Below are positions 7,243-13,726 of a stretch of 13,726 nucleotides of DNA, one piece after another. Position numbers and translations under genes: made by a program. Numbering within the stretch: position 1 is the first letter of the stretch; the number at the start of each line of letters is the position of its first letter. Below the pieces are notes generated by a model. That model did not search any database. It saw only the letters and a program-made list of their open reading frames with translations, and was not told the DNA's origin. Origin of the DNA: Bacteroidota bacterium (GTDB taxonomy: Bacteria; Bacteroidota; Bacteroidia; Flavobacteriales; Crocinitomicaceae); assembly GCA_029558435.1 (NCBI GenBank), contig JAKQEZ010000577.1:1-13726 (forward strand), in the 5' to 3' direction.

Positions 7243-8409
7243 ATGCAAAATTTTGAAGCATACAATCCAACACGCATTGTTTTTGGTAAAAACCAATACC
7301 ACCGAATTGCAGAATTAGCGGCAGAAAATAAGGCAACAAAAATCTTAGTTGTTTATGGAGGTGGAAGTATAAAGAAAAATGGTGTGTATGAGCAAATTAT
7401 GCAGCATTTGCACGCATTTCAGGTAGTTGAGTTTAGTGGAGTAGGAGCCAATCCAGAATACACCACCTTGATGCAAGCCGTAGAATTGGCACGCAAAGAA
7501 AAAATAGATTTTATTTTAGCTGTAGGCGGAGGTTCGGTAATTGACGGGGTAAAGTTTATTGCAGCAGCCATCCATTATTCGGGCAATGCTTGGGATGTAT
7601 TGATGAAAAAGCCAGGATGTAAATTTGGTGCTGCTGTTCCATTTGGAGTGGTGCTTACGCTTCCAGCAACAGGTTCAGAAGCCAATTCGGGTGCTGTTAT
7701 CAATCGCTCAGAAATGAAAGAAAAACGTACAATGGGCGGCCCCAATTTATTCCCTCAATTTTCAATTTGCAACCCCGGAGTAGTTGCTTCGTTGCCACAA
7801 CGTCAAATTGCGAATGGAATAGTTGATTCGTTTATGCATACATTGGAACAATATTTAACCTATCCAAGTGGAAATTTGTTGCAACAACGCCATGCCGAAG
7901 GAATTTTGCAAACATTGATTGAAATTGCGCCAATTGTTCTACAAAATCCAAGCAACTATGAAGCCGCAGCTAATTTGATGTGGTGTTCAACACATGCGCT
8001 CAACGGAAATCTACGTGCTGGCGTGCCTACGGATTGGTGCACCCACATGATAGGACATGAATTGACCGCTTTTTATGGCATTGATCATGCACAAACATTG
8101 GCAATTATTGCACCTCGCTTGTTTGAAAACCAATTTGAAAATAAGTTGGAAATGTTGGTGCAATATGGTAAACGTGTGTGGAATTTGGAAGGAACAGCCA
8201 CAGAAATTGCGCAACAAGCCATTGTGAAAACAGAAAACTTTTTTCAACAGGTTGGCATCAAAACACGCATTTCAGACTATACAACCGATACTTCTTTTAT
8301 TGCTCAAGAAATTAAAAATCGTTTCATTGAAAGAGGGTGGACAGAAATGGGAGAGCGTAAAGCCATCACACCAAATGATGTGTATGAAATAGTTGAAAAA
8401 TCTATATAA
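7243..8409 (+). CDS. YqhD/BDH-like iron-type alcohol dehydrogenase
   Basis: A 388-residue group III (metal-dependent) alcohol dehydrogenase closely resembling E. coli YqhD, an NADPH-dependent reductase of short and toxic aldehydes. Seen: PTRIVFG (9-15), the nucleotide loop YGGGSIKKNGV (38-48), AVGGGSVIDGVKF (93-105), TLPATGSEANSGAV (139-152). Metal ligands by alignment with YqhD are Asp195, His199, His268 and His282, all intact. The NADP preference and aldehyde-detoxifying role are inferred from that likeness. It starts 26 bases after the OstA-like gene and could be the last gene of that cluster, or have its own weak promoter at 7176-7207. No clear terminator follows. Confidence 0.92.
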   Translation: MQNFEAYNPTRIVFGKNQYHRIAELAAENKATKILVVYGGGSIKKNGVYEQIMQHLHAFQVVEFSGVGANPEYTTLMQAVELARKEKIDFILAVGGGSVIDGVKFIAAAIHYSGNAWDVLMKKPGCKFGAAVPFGVVLTLPATGSEANSGAVINRSEMKEKRTMGGPNLFPQFSICNPGVVASLPQRQIANGIVDSFMHTLEQYLTYPSGNLLQQRHAEGILQTLIEIAPIVLQNPSNYEAAANLMWCSTHALNGNLRAGVPTDWCTHMIGHELTAFYGIDHAQTLAIIAPRLFENQFENKLEMLVQYGKRVWNLEGTATEIAQQAIVKTENFFQQVGIKTRISDYTTDTSFIAQEIKNRFIERGWTEMGERKAITPNDVYEIVEKSI

Positions 8410-8463
8410 ATAGTGTGTGTTTAGAACGTTCAATGGAATTAAATTAGATTGTTGATTTCTTTT

Positions 8464-8495
8464 TTGTGCTATTTTTTTAAAAATGTTTACTTTTG
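8464..8495 (+). promoter_or_regulatory. Promoter for the GT2-pyrC unit
   Basis: TTG (8464-8466), 21 bases, then TACTTTTG (8488-8495), a full match to TAnnTTTG. Transcription would start near 8500, leaving a leader of about 15-20 bases before the TTG start codon at 8519. One of the two best promoter matches in the window. Confidence 0.6.
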
Positions 8496-8518
8496 ATAGC
8501 TTTTAAAAATAATATCAA

Positions 8519-9232
8519 TTGTCAGACGCAGTAGTAATCATACCAACCTTTAACGAAAAGGAAAATGTCGAAAGAATGACACGTAAAGTCATGTCTTTGG
8601 ACAAAGAATTTGATATATTATTTGTGGACGATGCATCTCCAGATGGAACAGCATCTATTATAAAGCAATTAATGACTGAATTTCCTAACCGTGTTTTTAT
8701 TGAAGAAAGAACAGGTAAACTTGGTTTGGGAACAGCTTACATTCATGGTTTTAAATGGGCAATTGCAAAAAAATACGATTATATTTTTGAAATGGATTGC
8801 GATTTCTCGCACAATCCCGATGATTTAATTCGTCTTTATAATGCTTGTGCAATTGATGGCGCAGATTTTAGCATAGGTTCACGTTACGTAGCGGGCGGAA
8901 AAGTGGAAAACTGGCCTTTAAAACGCTTGTTGATGTCCTATTTTGCTAGTGTTTATGTGCGTTTAATCTTGTTCATCAATATTAAAGACACCACAGCAGG
9001 ATTTAAGTGTTATTCCAGAAAAGTGTTGGAAGCCATTCATTTAGATGGAAATACATTTAAAGGTTATGCATTTCAAATTGCTATGAAATATGCGGCCCTA
9101 AAACATGGTTTTAAAGTTAAAGAAGTGCCAATTACATTCATAGATCGTGTTTATGGAACATCTAAAATGAGTACAGGTATTTTTAAAGAAGCATTTTTTG
9201 GGGTGTGGAAAATGAGAAGAATGAAATTATGA
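8519..9232 (+). CDS. Polyprenol-phosphate mannosyltransferase-like GT2
   Basis: A 237-residue family 2 glycosyltransferase of the dolichol/polyprenol-phosphate mannose synthase type, which moves a sugar from a nucleotide donor to a lipid phosphate at the cytoplasmic face of the membrane. Seen: VVIIPTFNEKENV (5-17), FVDDASPDGT (35-44), EMDCDFSHNP (91-100) with metal-binding Asp93/Asp95, SIGSRYV (118-124), and FIDRVYGTSKM (207-217). There are no C-terminal membrane helices, so it is the soluble form. The start must be TTG at 8519: an in-frame TAA lies at 8510, and the first ATG would cut off the conserved donor-binding strand. The stop overlaps the pyrC ATG (ATGA). The sugar and acceptor are not determinable. 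Confidence 0.88.
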   Translation: MSDAVVIIPTFNEKENVERMTRKVMSLDKEFDILFVDDASPDGTASIIKQLMTEFPNRVFIEERTGKLGLGTAYIHGFKWAIAKKYDYIFEMDCDFSHNPDDLIRLYNACAIDGADFSIGSRYVAGGKVENWPLKRLLMSYFASVYVRLILFINIKDTTAGFKCYSRKVLEAIHLDGNTFKGYAFQIAMKYAALKHGFKVKEVPITFIDRVYGTSKMSTGIFKEAFFGVWKMRRMKL

Positions 9233-10566
9233 AAAATTATTTGATAAAAAATGCCTCTATTGTCAACGAGGGTCAAACTATAAATGGTGATGTTTTCATT
9301 AAAAATGGCATCATCGAAAAAGTGGGGAGCAATTTAACGGTAACCGAAAATCATGAAGTCATTGATATTAATGGCGCTTATTTGTTGCCTGGTTGCATTG
9401 ACGATCAAGTGCATTTTAGAGAACCGGGATTAACCCATAAAGGAACAATAGCTTCAGAATCTAGAGCTGCAGTTGCAGGGGGAATTACATCGTTTATGGA
9501 AATGCCTAATACAGTTCCTAATGCGTTGACACAAGAACTATTGGAAGATAAATACGCCATTGCTTCCAAAACATCTATTGCCAATTACTCCTTTTTTATG
9601 GGAGCATCCAACGAAAATTTGGATGAAGCATTAAAAACCAATCCAAAAAATGTATGCGGATTGAAAGTGTTTATGGGTTCATCCACTGGAAATATGTTGG
9701 TGGATAATGAAAAAACATTGGATAATATTTTCTCCAAAATACCTTTTCTTATTGCAACCCATTGTGAAGACGAATCAACCGTTCGTGCCAATAAAGAACA
9801 CTACCAAGCAATTTATGGCGATGAAATACCGGTAGAATTGCATCCCATCATTCGTTCCGAAGAGGCTTGTTATTTATCATCGTCACTTGCGGTGAGTTTA
9901 GCAAAAAAACATGGGTCGCGTTTGCATATTTTGCACATTTCAACAGCAAAAGAATTGGATTTGTTTGATAATTCCATTCCGTTGGAGCAGAAAAAAATTA
10001 CCGCCGAAGCATGTGTTCATCACTTGTGGTTTAGCGATGAGGACTATAAAACAAAAGGAAATTTCATCAAATGGAATCCTGCTGTAAAAAAAGCAAGCGA
10101 TAGAGCAGCTATTTGGCAAGCAGTTTTAGACAATCGCATTGATGTCATTGCAACCGATCATGCGCCACACACAATCGAAGAAAAAATGTTGCCTTCTTAT
10201 TTTCAATCGCCTTCTGGTGGACCATTGGTGCAACATGCATTGGTGGCAATGTTGGAAAAAGTGCAACAAGGTGTTTTGTCGATTGAAAAAGTGGTTGAAA
10301 AAATGGCACATGCGCCCGCAATTTTATTTCAAATCAACAAAAGAGGTTTTATTCGCGAAGGCTATCACGCTGATTTAGTTGTGGTTGAAAAACAACCAAA
10401 TGTAGTGGATAAACCATCTATTTTGTACCACTGTGGTTGGTCGCCATTTGAAGGAGTTACATTCTCTCACAAAGTAACCAAAACATTTGTAAACGGTAAT
10501 TTGGTGTGGAATAACAACCAGCTTGTAGAAGGAAGCCTTGGAAGCAGAATGCTTTTTGACAGATGA
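9229..10566 (+). CDS. pyrC: Dihydroorotase, with Gln replacing the first metal His
   Basis: A 445-residue amidohydrolase that cyclises carbamoyl-aspartate to dihydroorotate, the third step of pyrimidine synthesis. Seen: DDQVHFREPGLTHKGT (58-73), GITSFMEMPNT (85-95), LKVFMGSSTG with the carboxylated Lys146, ATHCEDE with His178, LHILHIST with His236, and ATDHAPH with Asp310. The first motif is normally DxHxHxREPG; here the first His is Gln60 (codon 9406-9408) while His62 remains. I recall the same DDQVHFREPG form in other Bacteroidota dihydroorotases, so it is probably lineage-typical and the enzyme active. I chose the ATG at 9229, overlapping the GT2 stop, over a GTG at 9205, because the barrel's N-terminal strand begins right after it. 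The stop overlaps the next gene. Confidence 0.93.
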   Translation: MKNYLIKNASIVNEGQTINGDVFIKNGIIEKVGSNLTVTENHEVIDINGAYLLPGCIDDQVHFREPGLTHKGTIASESRAAVAGGITSFMEMPNTVPNALTQELLEDKYAIASKTSIANYSFFMGASNENLDEALKTNPKNVCGLKVFMGSSTGNMLVDNEKTLDNIFSKIPFLIATHCEDESTVRANKEHYQAIYGDEIPVELHPIIRSEEACYLSSSLAVSLAKKHGSRLHILHISTAKELDLFDNSIPLEQKKITAEACVHHLWFSDEDYKTKGNFIKWNPAVKKASDRAAIWQAVLDNRIDVIATDHAPHTIEEKMLPSYFQSPSGGPLVQHALVAMLEKVQQGVLSIEKVVEKMAHAPAILFQINKRGFIREGYHADLVVVEKQPNVVDKPSILYHCGWSPFEGVTFSHKVTKTFVNGNLVWNNNQLVEGSLGSRMLFDR

Positions 10567-11027
10567 TGCGTTGGAGCTACATATTTTTGTTAACACTGGG
10601 GCTATTTGCTTGCAAACCAACAGTTGAAGTGGGGGCGGAAAAACCTGCAACTTTGTTGACCAAAGAGCAAATGGTGGCCATTTTAACCGATTTAACCATT
10701 ATGGAATCGGTGTACCAACAAAAATACATCCAAGTGCCGCGTTTTAGTTATTTGATGATTAAAGAGGCCGATTCAATTTTTAAAAAGCATGGCACCAGTC
10801 AGTTGGTATTTGATGCCAATATGGATTATTACAGTGCTGATTTAGAAGCCTTAGAATCCATTTATCAACAAGTGAAAAGTAATTTAATTGCCCAACAAAA
10901 CGCATTGCCAAAAGTGGAGACACTTCCTCAAGATGATAGCTCCAAAGTAAATAAAAAAGCTTTGAATGGATTGCCCTTTCATACAGAAGAAAGCATGCAG
11001 CACCAAGAAGCAAATAAAAACAAGTAA
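10563..11027 (+). CDS. DUF4296-type lipoprotein
   Basis: A 154-residue predicted lipoprotein. The signal peptide is short (MMRWSYIFLLTLGLFAC) with a lipobox LFAC and lipidation Cys17. Residues about 33-110 match the Bacteroidota DUF4296 pattern: LLTKEQMVAILTDLTIMESV, then a tyrosine- and helix-rich segment with DSIFKKHG and the YYSADLEALESIY stretch. The tail is polar and probably disordered. The start ATG overlaps the pyrC stop (ATGA); a second ATG follows at 10566. Function is unknown. My recollection is that this family often sits next to dihydroorotase in Bacteroidota, so the linkage may be meaningful rather than local. Confidence 0.82.
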   Translation: MMRWSYIFLLTLGLFACKPTVEVGAEKPATLLTKEQMVAILTDLTIMESVYQQKYIQVPRFSYLMIKEADSIFKKHGTSQLVFDANMDYYSADLEALESIYQQVKSNLIAQQNALPKVETLPQDDSSKVNKKALNGLPFHTEESMQHQEANKNK

Positions 11028-11052
11028 TAACAACAATTTATAACGATAGAAC

Positions 11053-12021
11053 ATGACTGTTTGGATAATTTTCTTTGCATTAATTACCTTTTTTTTAGCA
11101 CTTGATTTAGGAGTGTTTCATAAAAAAGATGCTGTAGTAACCATTAAAGAATCGTTGATTTGGACAGCTATTTGGGTGGCGGTGGCCTTACTTTTTGGTA
11201 TTGCAATTTACTTTATTTACGAAAATCAATTGTTTGGACTCAACACGCACGGTATAAATGGAATAGATGCTATGACGGAGTACTACACAGGTTATGTGCT
11301 TGAAGAATCGTTGAGTATGGACAATATTTTTGTGATTGCCATGATTTTTAAATTTTTTAAAATTCAACCTAAATTTCAGCACCGTGTATTGTTTTGGGGA
11401 ATTATTGGTGCGGTTGTTTTCCGCTTGATTATGATTTTGTTAGGACAAGCTTTCATCGAGCAATTCTCTTGGTCGATGTATGTGTTTGGTGGAATTTTAA
11501 TCTGGTCGGCGTATAAAATGTTGAAAGACGAAGACGAAGAAAGCGATTTTAAAGAATCGTTGGGAGTGCGTATTTTGAGTAAAATCTATCCTATTAATTG
11601 GAAAATTCAAAACGGACATTTTATTGAAAAAATTGATGGAAAAACAGTGGCAACTCCTTTGTTGGCAACATTAATTGTAATTGAATTTACCGACATTTTG
11701 TTTGCTGTAGATTCCATACCAGCTATTTTTAGTATCACAACCGATCCGTTCATTATTTTCAGTTCCAACATTTTTGCCATTCTTGGGCTTAGAAGTTTAT
11801 ACTTTTTCCTTTCTGGAATGTTGGATAAATTTGAGCACATCAAAACAGCGTTGGTTTTTGTGTTGATGTTTGTAGGATTGAAAATGATTTTCCACGATTA
11901 CCTCCATTTCTTGAGTGAACATACGTGGATTTCATTAGTTGTAATTTTAACATTCTTGAGCGGAGGAGTTATTGCTTCCATCATTTCAAACAAGCGCAAA
12001 GAGAAAGAAAATTTGGGGTAA
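11053..12021 (+). CDS. TerC/Alx-family membrane protein
   Basis: A 322-residue polytopic inner-membrane protein of the TerC family, in the longer Alx-like form; characterised relatives export manganese or act in metal loading of exported proteins. Signatures: YVLEESLSMDNIFVIAMIF (81-99) with acidic Glu84/Glu85 and Asp90, and the mirrored EFTDILFAVDSIPAIF (211-226) with Asp214 and Asp220. A charged cytosolic loop lies between the halves (about 157-198), and the C terminus is lysine-rich. It begins 25 bases after the DUF4296 gene and has no promoter core of its own in the gap, so it may be the last gene of the GT2-pyrC unit. No manganese riboswitch can fit upstream. Confidence 0.9.
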   Translation: MTVWIIFFALITFFLALDLGVFHKKDAVVTIKESLIWTAIWVAVALLFGIAIYFIYENQLFGLNTHGINGIDAMTEYYTGYVLEESLSMDNIFVIAMIFKFFKIQPKFQHRVLFWGIIGAVVFRLIMILLGQAFIEQFSWSMYVFGGILIWSAYKMLKDEDEESDFKESLGVRILSKIYPINWKIQNGHFIEKIDGKTVATPLLATLIVIEFTDILFAVDSIPAIFSITTDPFIIFSSNIFAILGLRSLYFFLSGMLDKFEHIKTALVFVLMFVGLKMIFHDYLHFLSEHTWISLVVILTFLSGGVIASIISNKRKEKENLG

Positions 12022-12056
12022 ATCACCTGTGTAGAAATTGTTATTAATTTGGTGAT
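12022..12056 (+). terminator. Inverted repeat after the TerC-family gene
   Basis: ATCACC (12022-12027) and GGTGAT (12051-12056) are perfect inverted copies separated by 23 bases, beginning within one base of the stop codon. The long loop and lack of an immediate T-run make it a weak terminator candidate; a short T-run appears only at about 12068-12072. Confidence 0.25.
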
Positions 12057-12075
12057 AAATTATTGCATTTTTCTC

Positions 12076-12107
12076 TTGCAAATTGATTTTGATTTTCATT
12101 ATCTTTG
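12076..12107 (+). promoter_or_regulatory. Promoter for pyrR-pyrB
   Basis: TTG (12076-12078), 21 bases, then TATCTTTG (12100-12107), a full match to TAnnTTTG. The expected start site is within a few bases of the pyrR ATG at 12114, so the transcript would be leaderless or nearly so. A poorer core, TGATTTTG (12084-12091), could give a leader of about 15-20 bases instead. Confidence 0.55.
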
Positions 12108-12113
12108 TTCCTG

Positions 12114-12662
12114 ATGGAAAAGCAAATCATTTTGAATAAAAGGCATATCGAGTTGACGCTAAAACGCCTTTGTTATCAATTGATTGAATCTCACAACGAT
12201 TTTTCAAATGCTATAATTATTGGGTTGCAGCCACGTGGAATTCACGTTGTAACTCGTCTTAAAAAAGAATTGGAAGCCATTCTTAACAAAGAAATAGTGT
12301 GTGGTAATTTGGATATTACGTTTTATCGGGATGATTTCAGAAGAAGAGAACGACCGTTGATACCAAGTGTCACCAACATCGATTTTGATATTGAAGGAAA
12401 AAACATCATTTTAGTGGATGATGTGCTCTATACCGGTCGAACAATTCGTGCAGGCCTCGATGCTTTGTTGGCATTTGGACGCCCGTCAAAAGTAGAACTT
12501 TTAGCATTTATAGATAGAAGATTTAACCGTGATTTGCCGATACAAGCAGATTACATAGGAGTTAATGTAGATACACTTAGCCAAGAACGTGTTTCGGTTG
12601 AGTGGAATGAAATAGAAGGAGAAGATAAAGTAATCTTATTTACACCTGAAAACAATGGATAA
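12114..12662 (+). CDS. pyrR: PyrR-type phosphoribosyltransferase/regulator
   Basis: A 182-residue type I phosphoribosyltransferase of the PyrR family, known as uracil phosphoribosyltransferase and, in Gram-positives, as the UMP-dependent RNA-binding regulator of pyr genes. Seen: IIIGLQPRGIHVVTRL (34-49), the FYRDDFRRR segment (70-78), the PRPP motif IILVDDVLYTGRT (98-110) and RRFNRDLPIQADYIG (135-149). I chose ATG 12114 because it begins just before the first conserved strand; the TTG at 12105 overlaps the promoter core. It overlaps pyrB by 8 bases, so the pair is one unit. No space exists for a PyrR attenuator before or between these genes. Confidence 0.9.
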   Translation: MEKQIILNKRHIELTLKRLCYQLIESHNDFSNAIIIGLQPRGIHVVTRLKKELEAILNKEIVCGNLDITFYRDDFRRRERPLIPSVTNIDFDIEGKNIILVDDVLYTGRTIRAGLDALLAFGRPSKVELLAFIDRRFNRDLPIQADYIGVNVDTLSQERVSVEWNEIEGEDKVILFTPENNG

Positions 12663-13584
12663 TTTAAGCGTTGATCATATAATTGGAATTAAAGACTTGA
12701 CAAAAGCAGATATTGAATTGATTTTAAAAACTGCCGAAACTTTTAAACAAGTAATTAATCGACCAATCAAAAAAGTTCCTTCACTTAGAGATATTACCAT
12801 TGCCAATCTGTTTTTTGAAAATTCTACCCGCACACGTTTGTCGTTTGAATTAGCCGAAAAACGCTTGTCTGCCGATGTAGTTAACTTTAGTGCAGCCAAT
12901 AGCTCGGTAAAAAAAGGAGAAACATTGGTGGATACAACCAATAACATCCTTTCAATGAAGGTGGACATGGTGGTAATGCGCCATCCTAATCCTGGAGCTG
13001 CCAAATTCTTGTCAGAACGTGTCAATGCACGCATCATCAACGCAGGAGATGGAACACACGAACACCCAACACAAGCCTTGTTGGATGCTTTTTCAATTCG
13101 TGAACAATTGGGAACATTGGAAGGTAAAAAAGTGGTGATTGTGGGGGATATTCTTCACTCACGCGTGGCACTTTCCAATATTTATTGCTTGCAAAAAATG
13201 GGCGCTGAAGTAATGGTGTGCGGACCAACTACCTTGATTCCAAAATACATCTCAGAATTGGGTGTGAAAGTAGAGCACAACTTACGCAAAGCCTTGGAAT
13301 GGTGCGATGCTGCCAATATGTTGCGCATTCAGTTAGAACGTCAAGATATCAAATATTTCCCTTCATTGCGTGAGTACAGCATGCTCTTTGGATTGGATAA
13401 AAAACTGTTGGATTCATTGGATAAAAAGATTGTGATTATGCACCCAGGACCAATCAATCGTGGGGTGGAAATCACCAGCGATGTAGCCGATTCTGACCAA
13501 TCCATCATTTTGCAACAAGTAGAAAATGGAGTAGCCGTAAGAATGGCTTGCATCTATCTGTTGGCTTCTAAAATTGAGCGTTAA
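12655..13584 (+). CDS. pyrB: Aspartate carbamoyltransferase catalytic subunit
   Basis: A 309-residue enzyme that joins carbamoyl phosphate and aspartate to give carbamoyl-aspartate, the second step of UMP synthesis; its product feeds the dihydroorotase encoded 2 kb upstream. Carbamoyl-phosphate binding is shown by FFENSTRTRLSFE (53-65). Other residues match E. coli: SSVKKGET (83-90, catalytic-loop Lys), Arg109, HPTQ (137-140), Arg170, Arg224/Gln226 for aspartate, and HPGPINRGVEI (263-273). Length is typical. No pyrI regulatory-subunit gene follows; a terminator does. The 8-base overlap with pyrR suggests coupled translation. Confidence 0.97.
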   Translation: MDNLSVDHIIGIKDLTKADIELILKTAETFKQVINRPIKKVPSLRDITIANLFFENSTRTRLSFELAEKRLSADVVNFSAANSSVKKGETLVDTTNNILSMKVDMVVMRHPNPGAAKFLSERVNARIINAGDGTHEHPTQALLDAFSIREQLGTLEGKKVVIVGDILHSRVALSNIYCLQKMGAEVMVCGPTTLIPKYISELGVKVEHNLRKALEWCDAANMLRIQLERQDIKYFPSLREYSMLFGLDKKLLDSLDKKIVIMHPGPINRGVEITSDVADSDQSIILQQVENGVAVRMACIYLLASKIER

Positions 13585-13594
13585 TGCACGAATG

Positions 13595-13622
13595 GTCGGA
13601 AGAAATTTCTTCCGACTTTTTT
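13595..13622 (+). terminator. Intrinsic terminator after pyrB
   Basis: A 22-base perfect palindrome (13595-13616; arms GTCGGAAG/CTTCCGAC around an AAATTT centre) followed by six T residues (13617-13622). It begins 10 bases after the pyrB stop and closes the pyrR-pyrB unit. Confidence 0.88.
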
Positions 13623-13699
13623 GTATTTATTAACCTTTAAATGTTGATATAAACAACTGATTATCAATAAAATAACTTGTTTTTAAGCTTTATTTTACT

Positions 13700-13726
13700 T
13701 ATCTTTAATGCTGATAATCAATATAT
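13700..13726 (+). other. Possible control region or start of a next gene, cut off
   Basis: TATCTTTA (13700-13707) differs by one base from the promoter core and resembles the pyrR element. It is directly followed by ATG (13708) and six open codons to the edge. The ATG would lie inside the promoter's melting region, so the true start is more likely beyond the window. Too short to assign. Confidence 0.18.

Noticed and set aside
8424..8431. GAACGTTC palindrome after the alcohol dehydrogenase as a terminator or operator.
   Set aside because: Eight bases, no loop and no adjacent T-run; too short to support a call.
9205..9228. GTG at 9205 as the pyrC start (8 extra residues).
   Set aside because: The extra residues lie inside the GT2 coding end and are not family-like; ATG 9229 in an ATGA overlap fits the neighbours.
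11028..11052. A manganese (yybP-ykoY) riboswitch upstream of the TerC-family gene, as known for E. coli alx.
   Set aside because: Only 25 bases separate it from the previous gene, far too few for that riboswitch.
12105..12113. TTG at 12105 as the pyrR start.
   Set aside because: It lies inside the promoter core TATCTTTG; ATG 12114 begins right at the conserved N terminus.
12675..13040. A 121-codon open frame on the minus strand inside pyrB.
   Set aside because: It lies fully within a clearly conserved gene, has no recognisable motif, and arises from codon bias of the opposite strand.
13595..13622. The symmetric pyrB terminator as a bidirectional terminator or a repeated element.
   Set aside because: Only the plus-strand side carries a T-run, and no second copy occurs in the window.
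1..13726. Mobile elements, CRISPR arrays, tRNA/rRNA genes, or a defence cluster.
   Set aside because: No transposase, integrase, spaced repeats, tRNA-like cloverleaf or defence-type domain was found; gene content is housekeeping throughout.

Overview
The window is ordinary chromosomal DNA from a Bacteroidota bacterium, most likely a Flavobacteriales-type lineage. The evidence is low GC, matches to the Bacteroidota promoter core TAnnTTTG ahead of most transcription units, few clear Shine-Dalgarno sequences, and Bacteroidota-type families (OstA-like protein, DUF4296 lipoprotein, a dihydroorotase with the DDQVHFREPG motif). Genus and species cannot be read from the sequence. I see no mobile element, CRISPR array, tRNA or rRNA, and no gene-free stretch above 300 bases. 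I found no obviously new multi-gene system; the interest lies in gene coupling, start codons and a few altered metal-site residues.

Layout. (1) 105-1579, minus strand: a Crp/Fnr-type regulator followed by a TauE/SafE-type membrane exporter, probably one sulfur-related unit that may continue past the left edge. (2) 1580-1862: a 283-base divergent regulatory region. (3) 1863-3352, plus strand: tryptophan 2,3-dioxygenase and purE, overlapping, closed by a strong terminator at 3374-3409. (4) 3487-8409: a Fur-family regulator, an orphan STAS protein, purA, an OstA-like LPS-transport protein and a YqhD-like alcohol dehydrogenase, packed with overlaps or short gaps. (5) 8464-12021: a polyprenol-phosphate sugar synthase-like GT2 enzyme, pyrC, a DUF4296 lipoprotein and a TerC-family membrane protein, the first three joined by ATGA overlaps. 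(6) 12076-13622: pyrR-pyrB with its own promoter and a near-perfect terminator. (7) 13623-13726: AT-rich tail, possibly with the control region or first codons of another plus-strand gene.

How the genes fit. Two purine genes (purE, purA) and three pyrimidine genes (pyrC, pyrR, pyrB) lie in 11 kb but in four transcription units, each mixed with something else. purA and pyrC are both translationally overlapped with cell-envelope genes (ostA-like; GT2 and a lipoprotein). Three genes (purE, ostA-like, GT2) appear to start with TTG. pyrR may be transcribed with almost no leader, which leaves no room for the Gram-positive type of PyrR attenuator.
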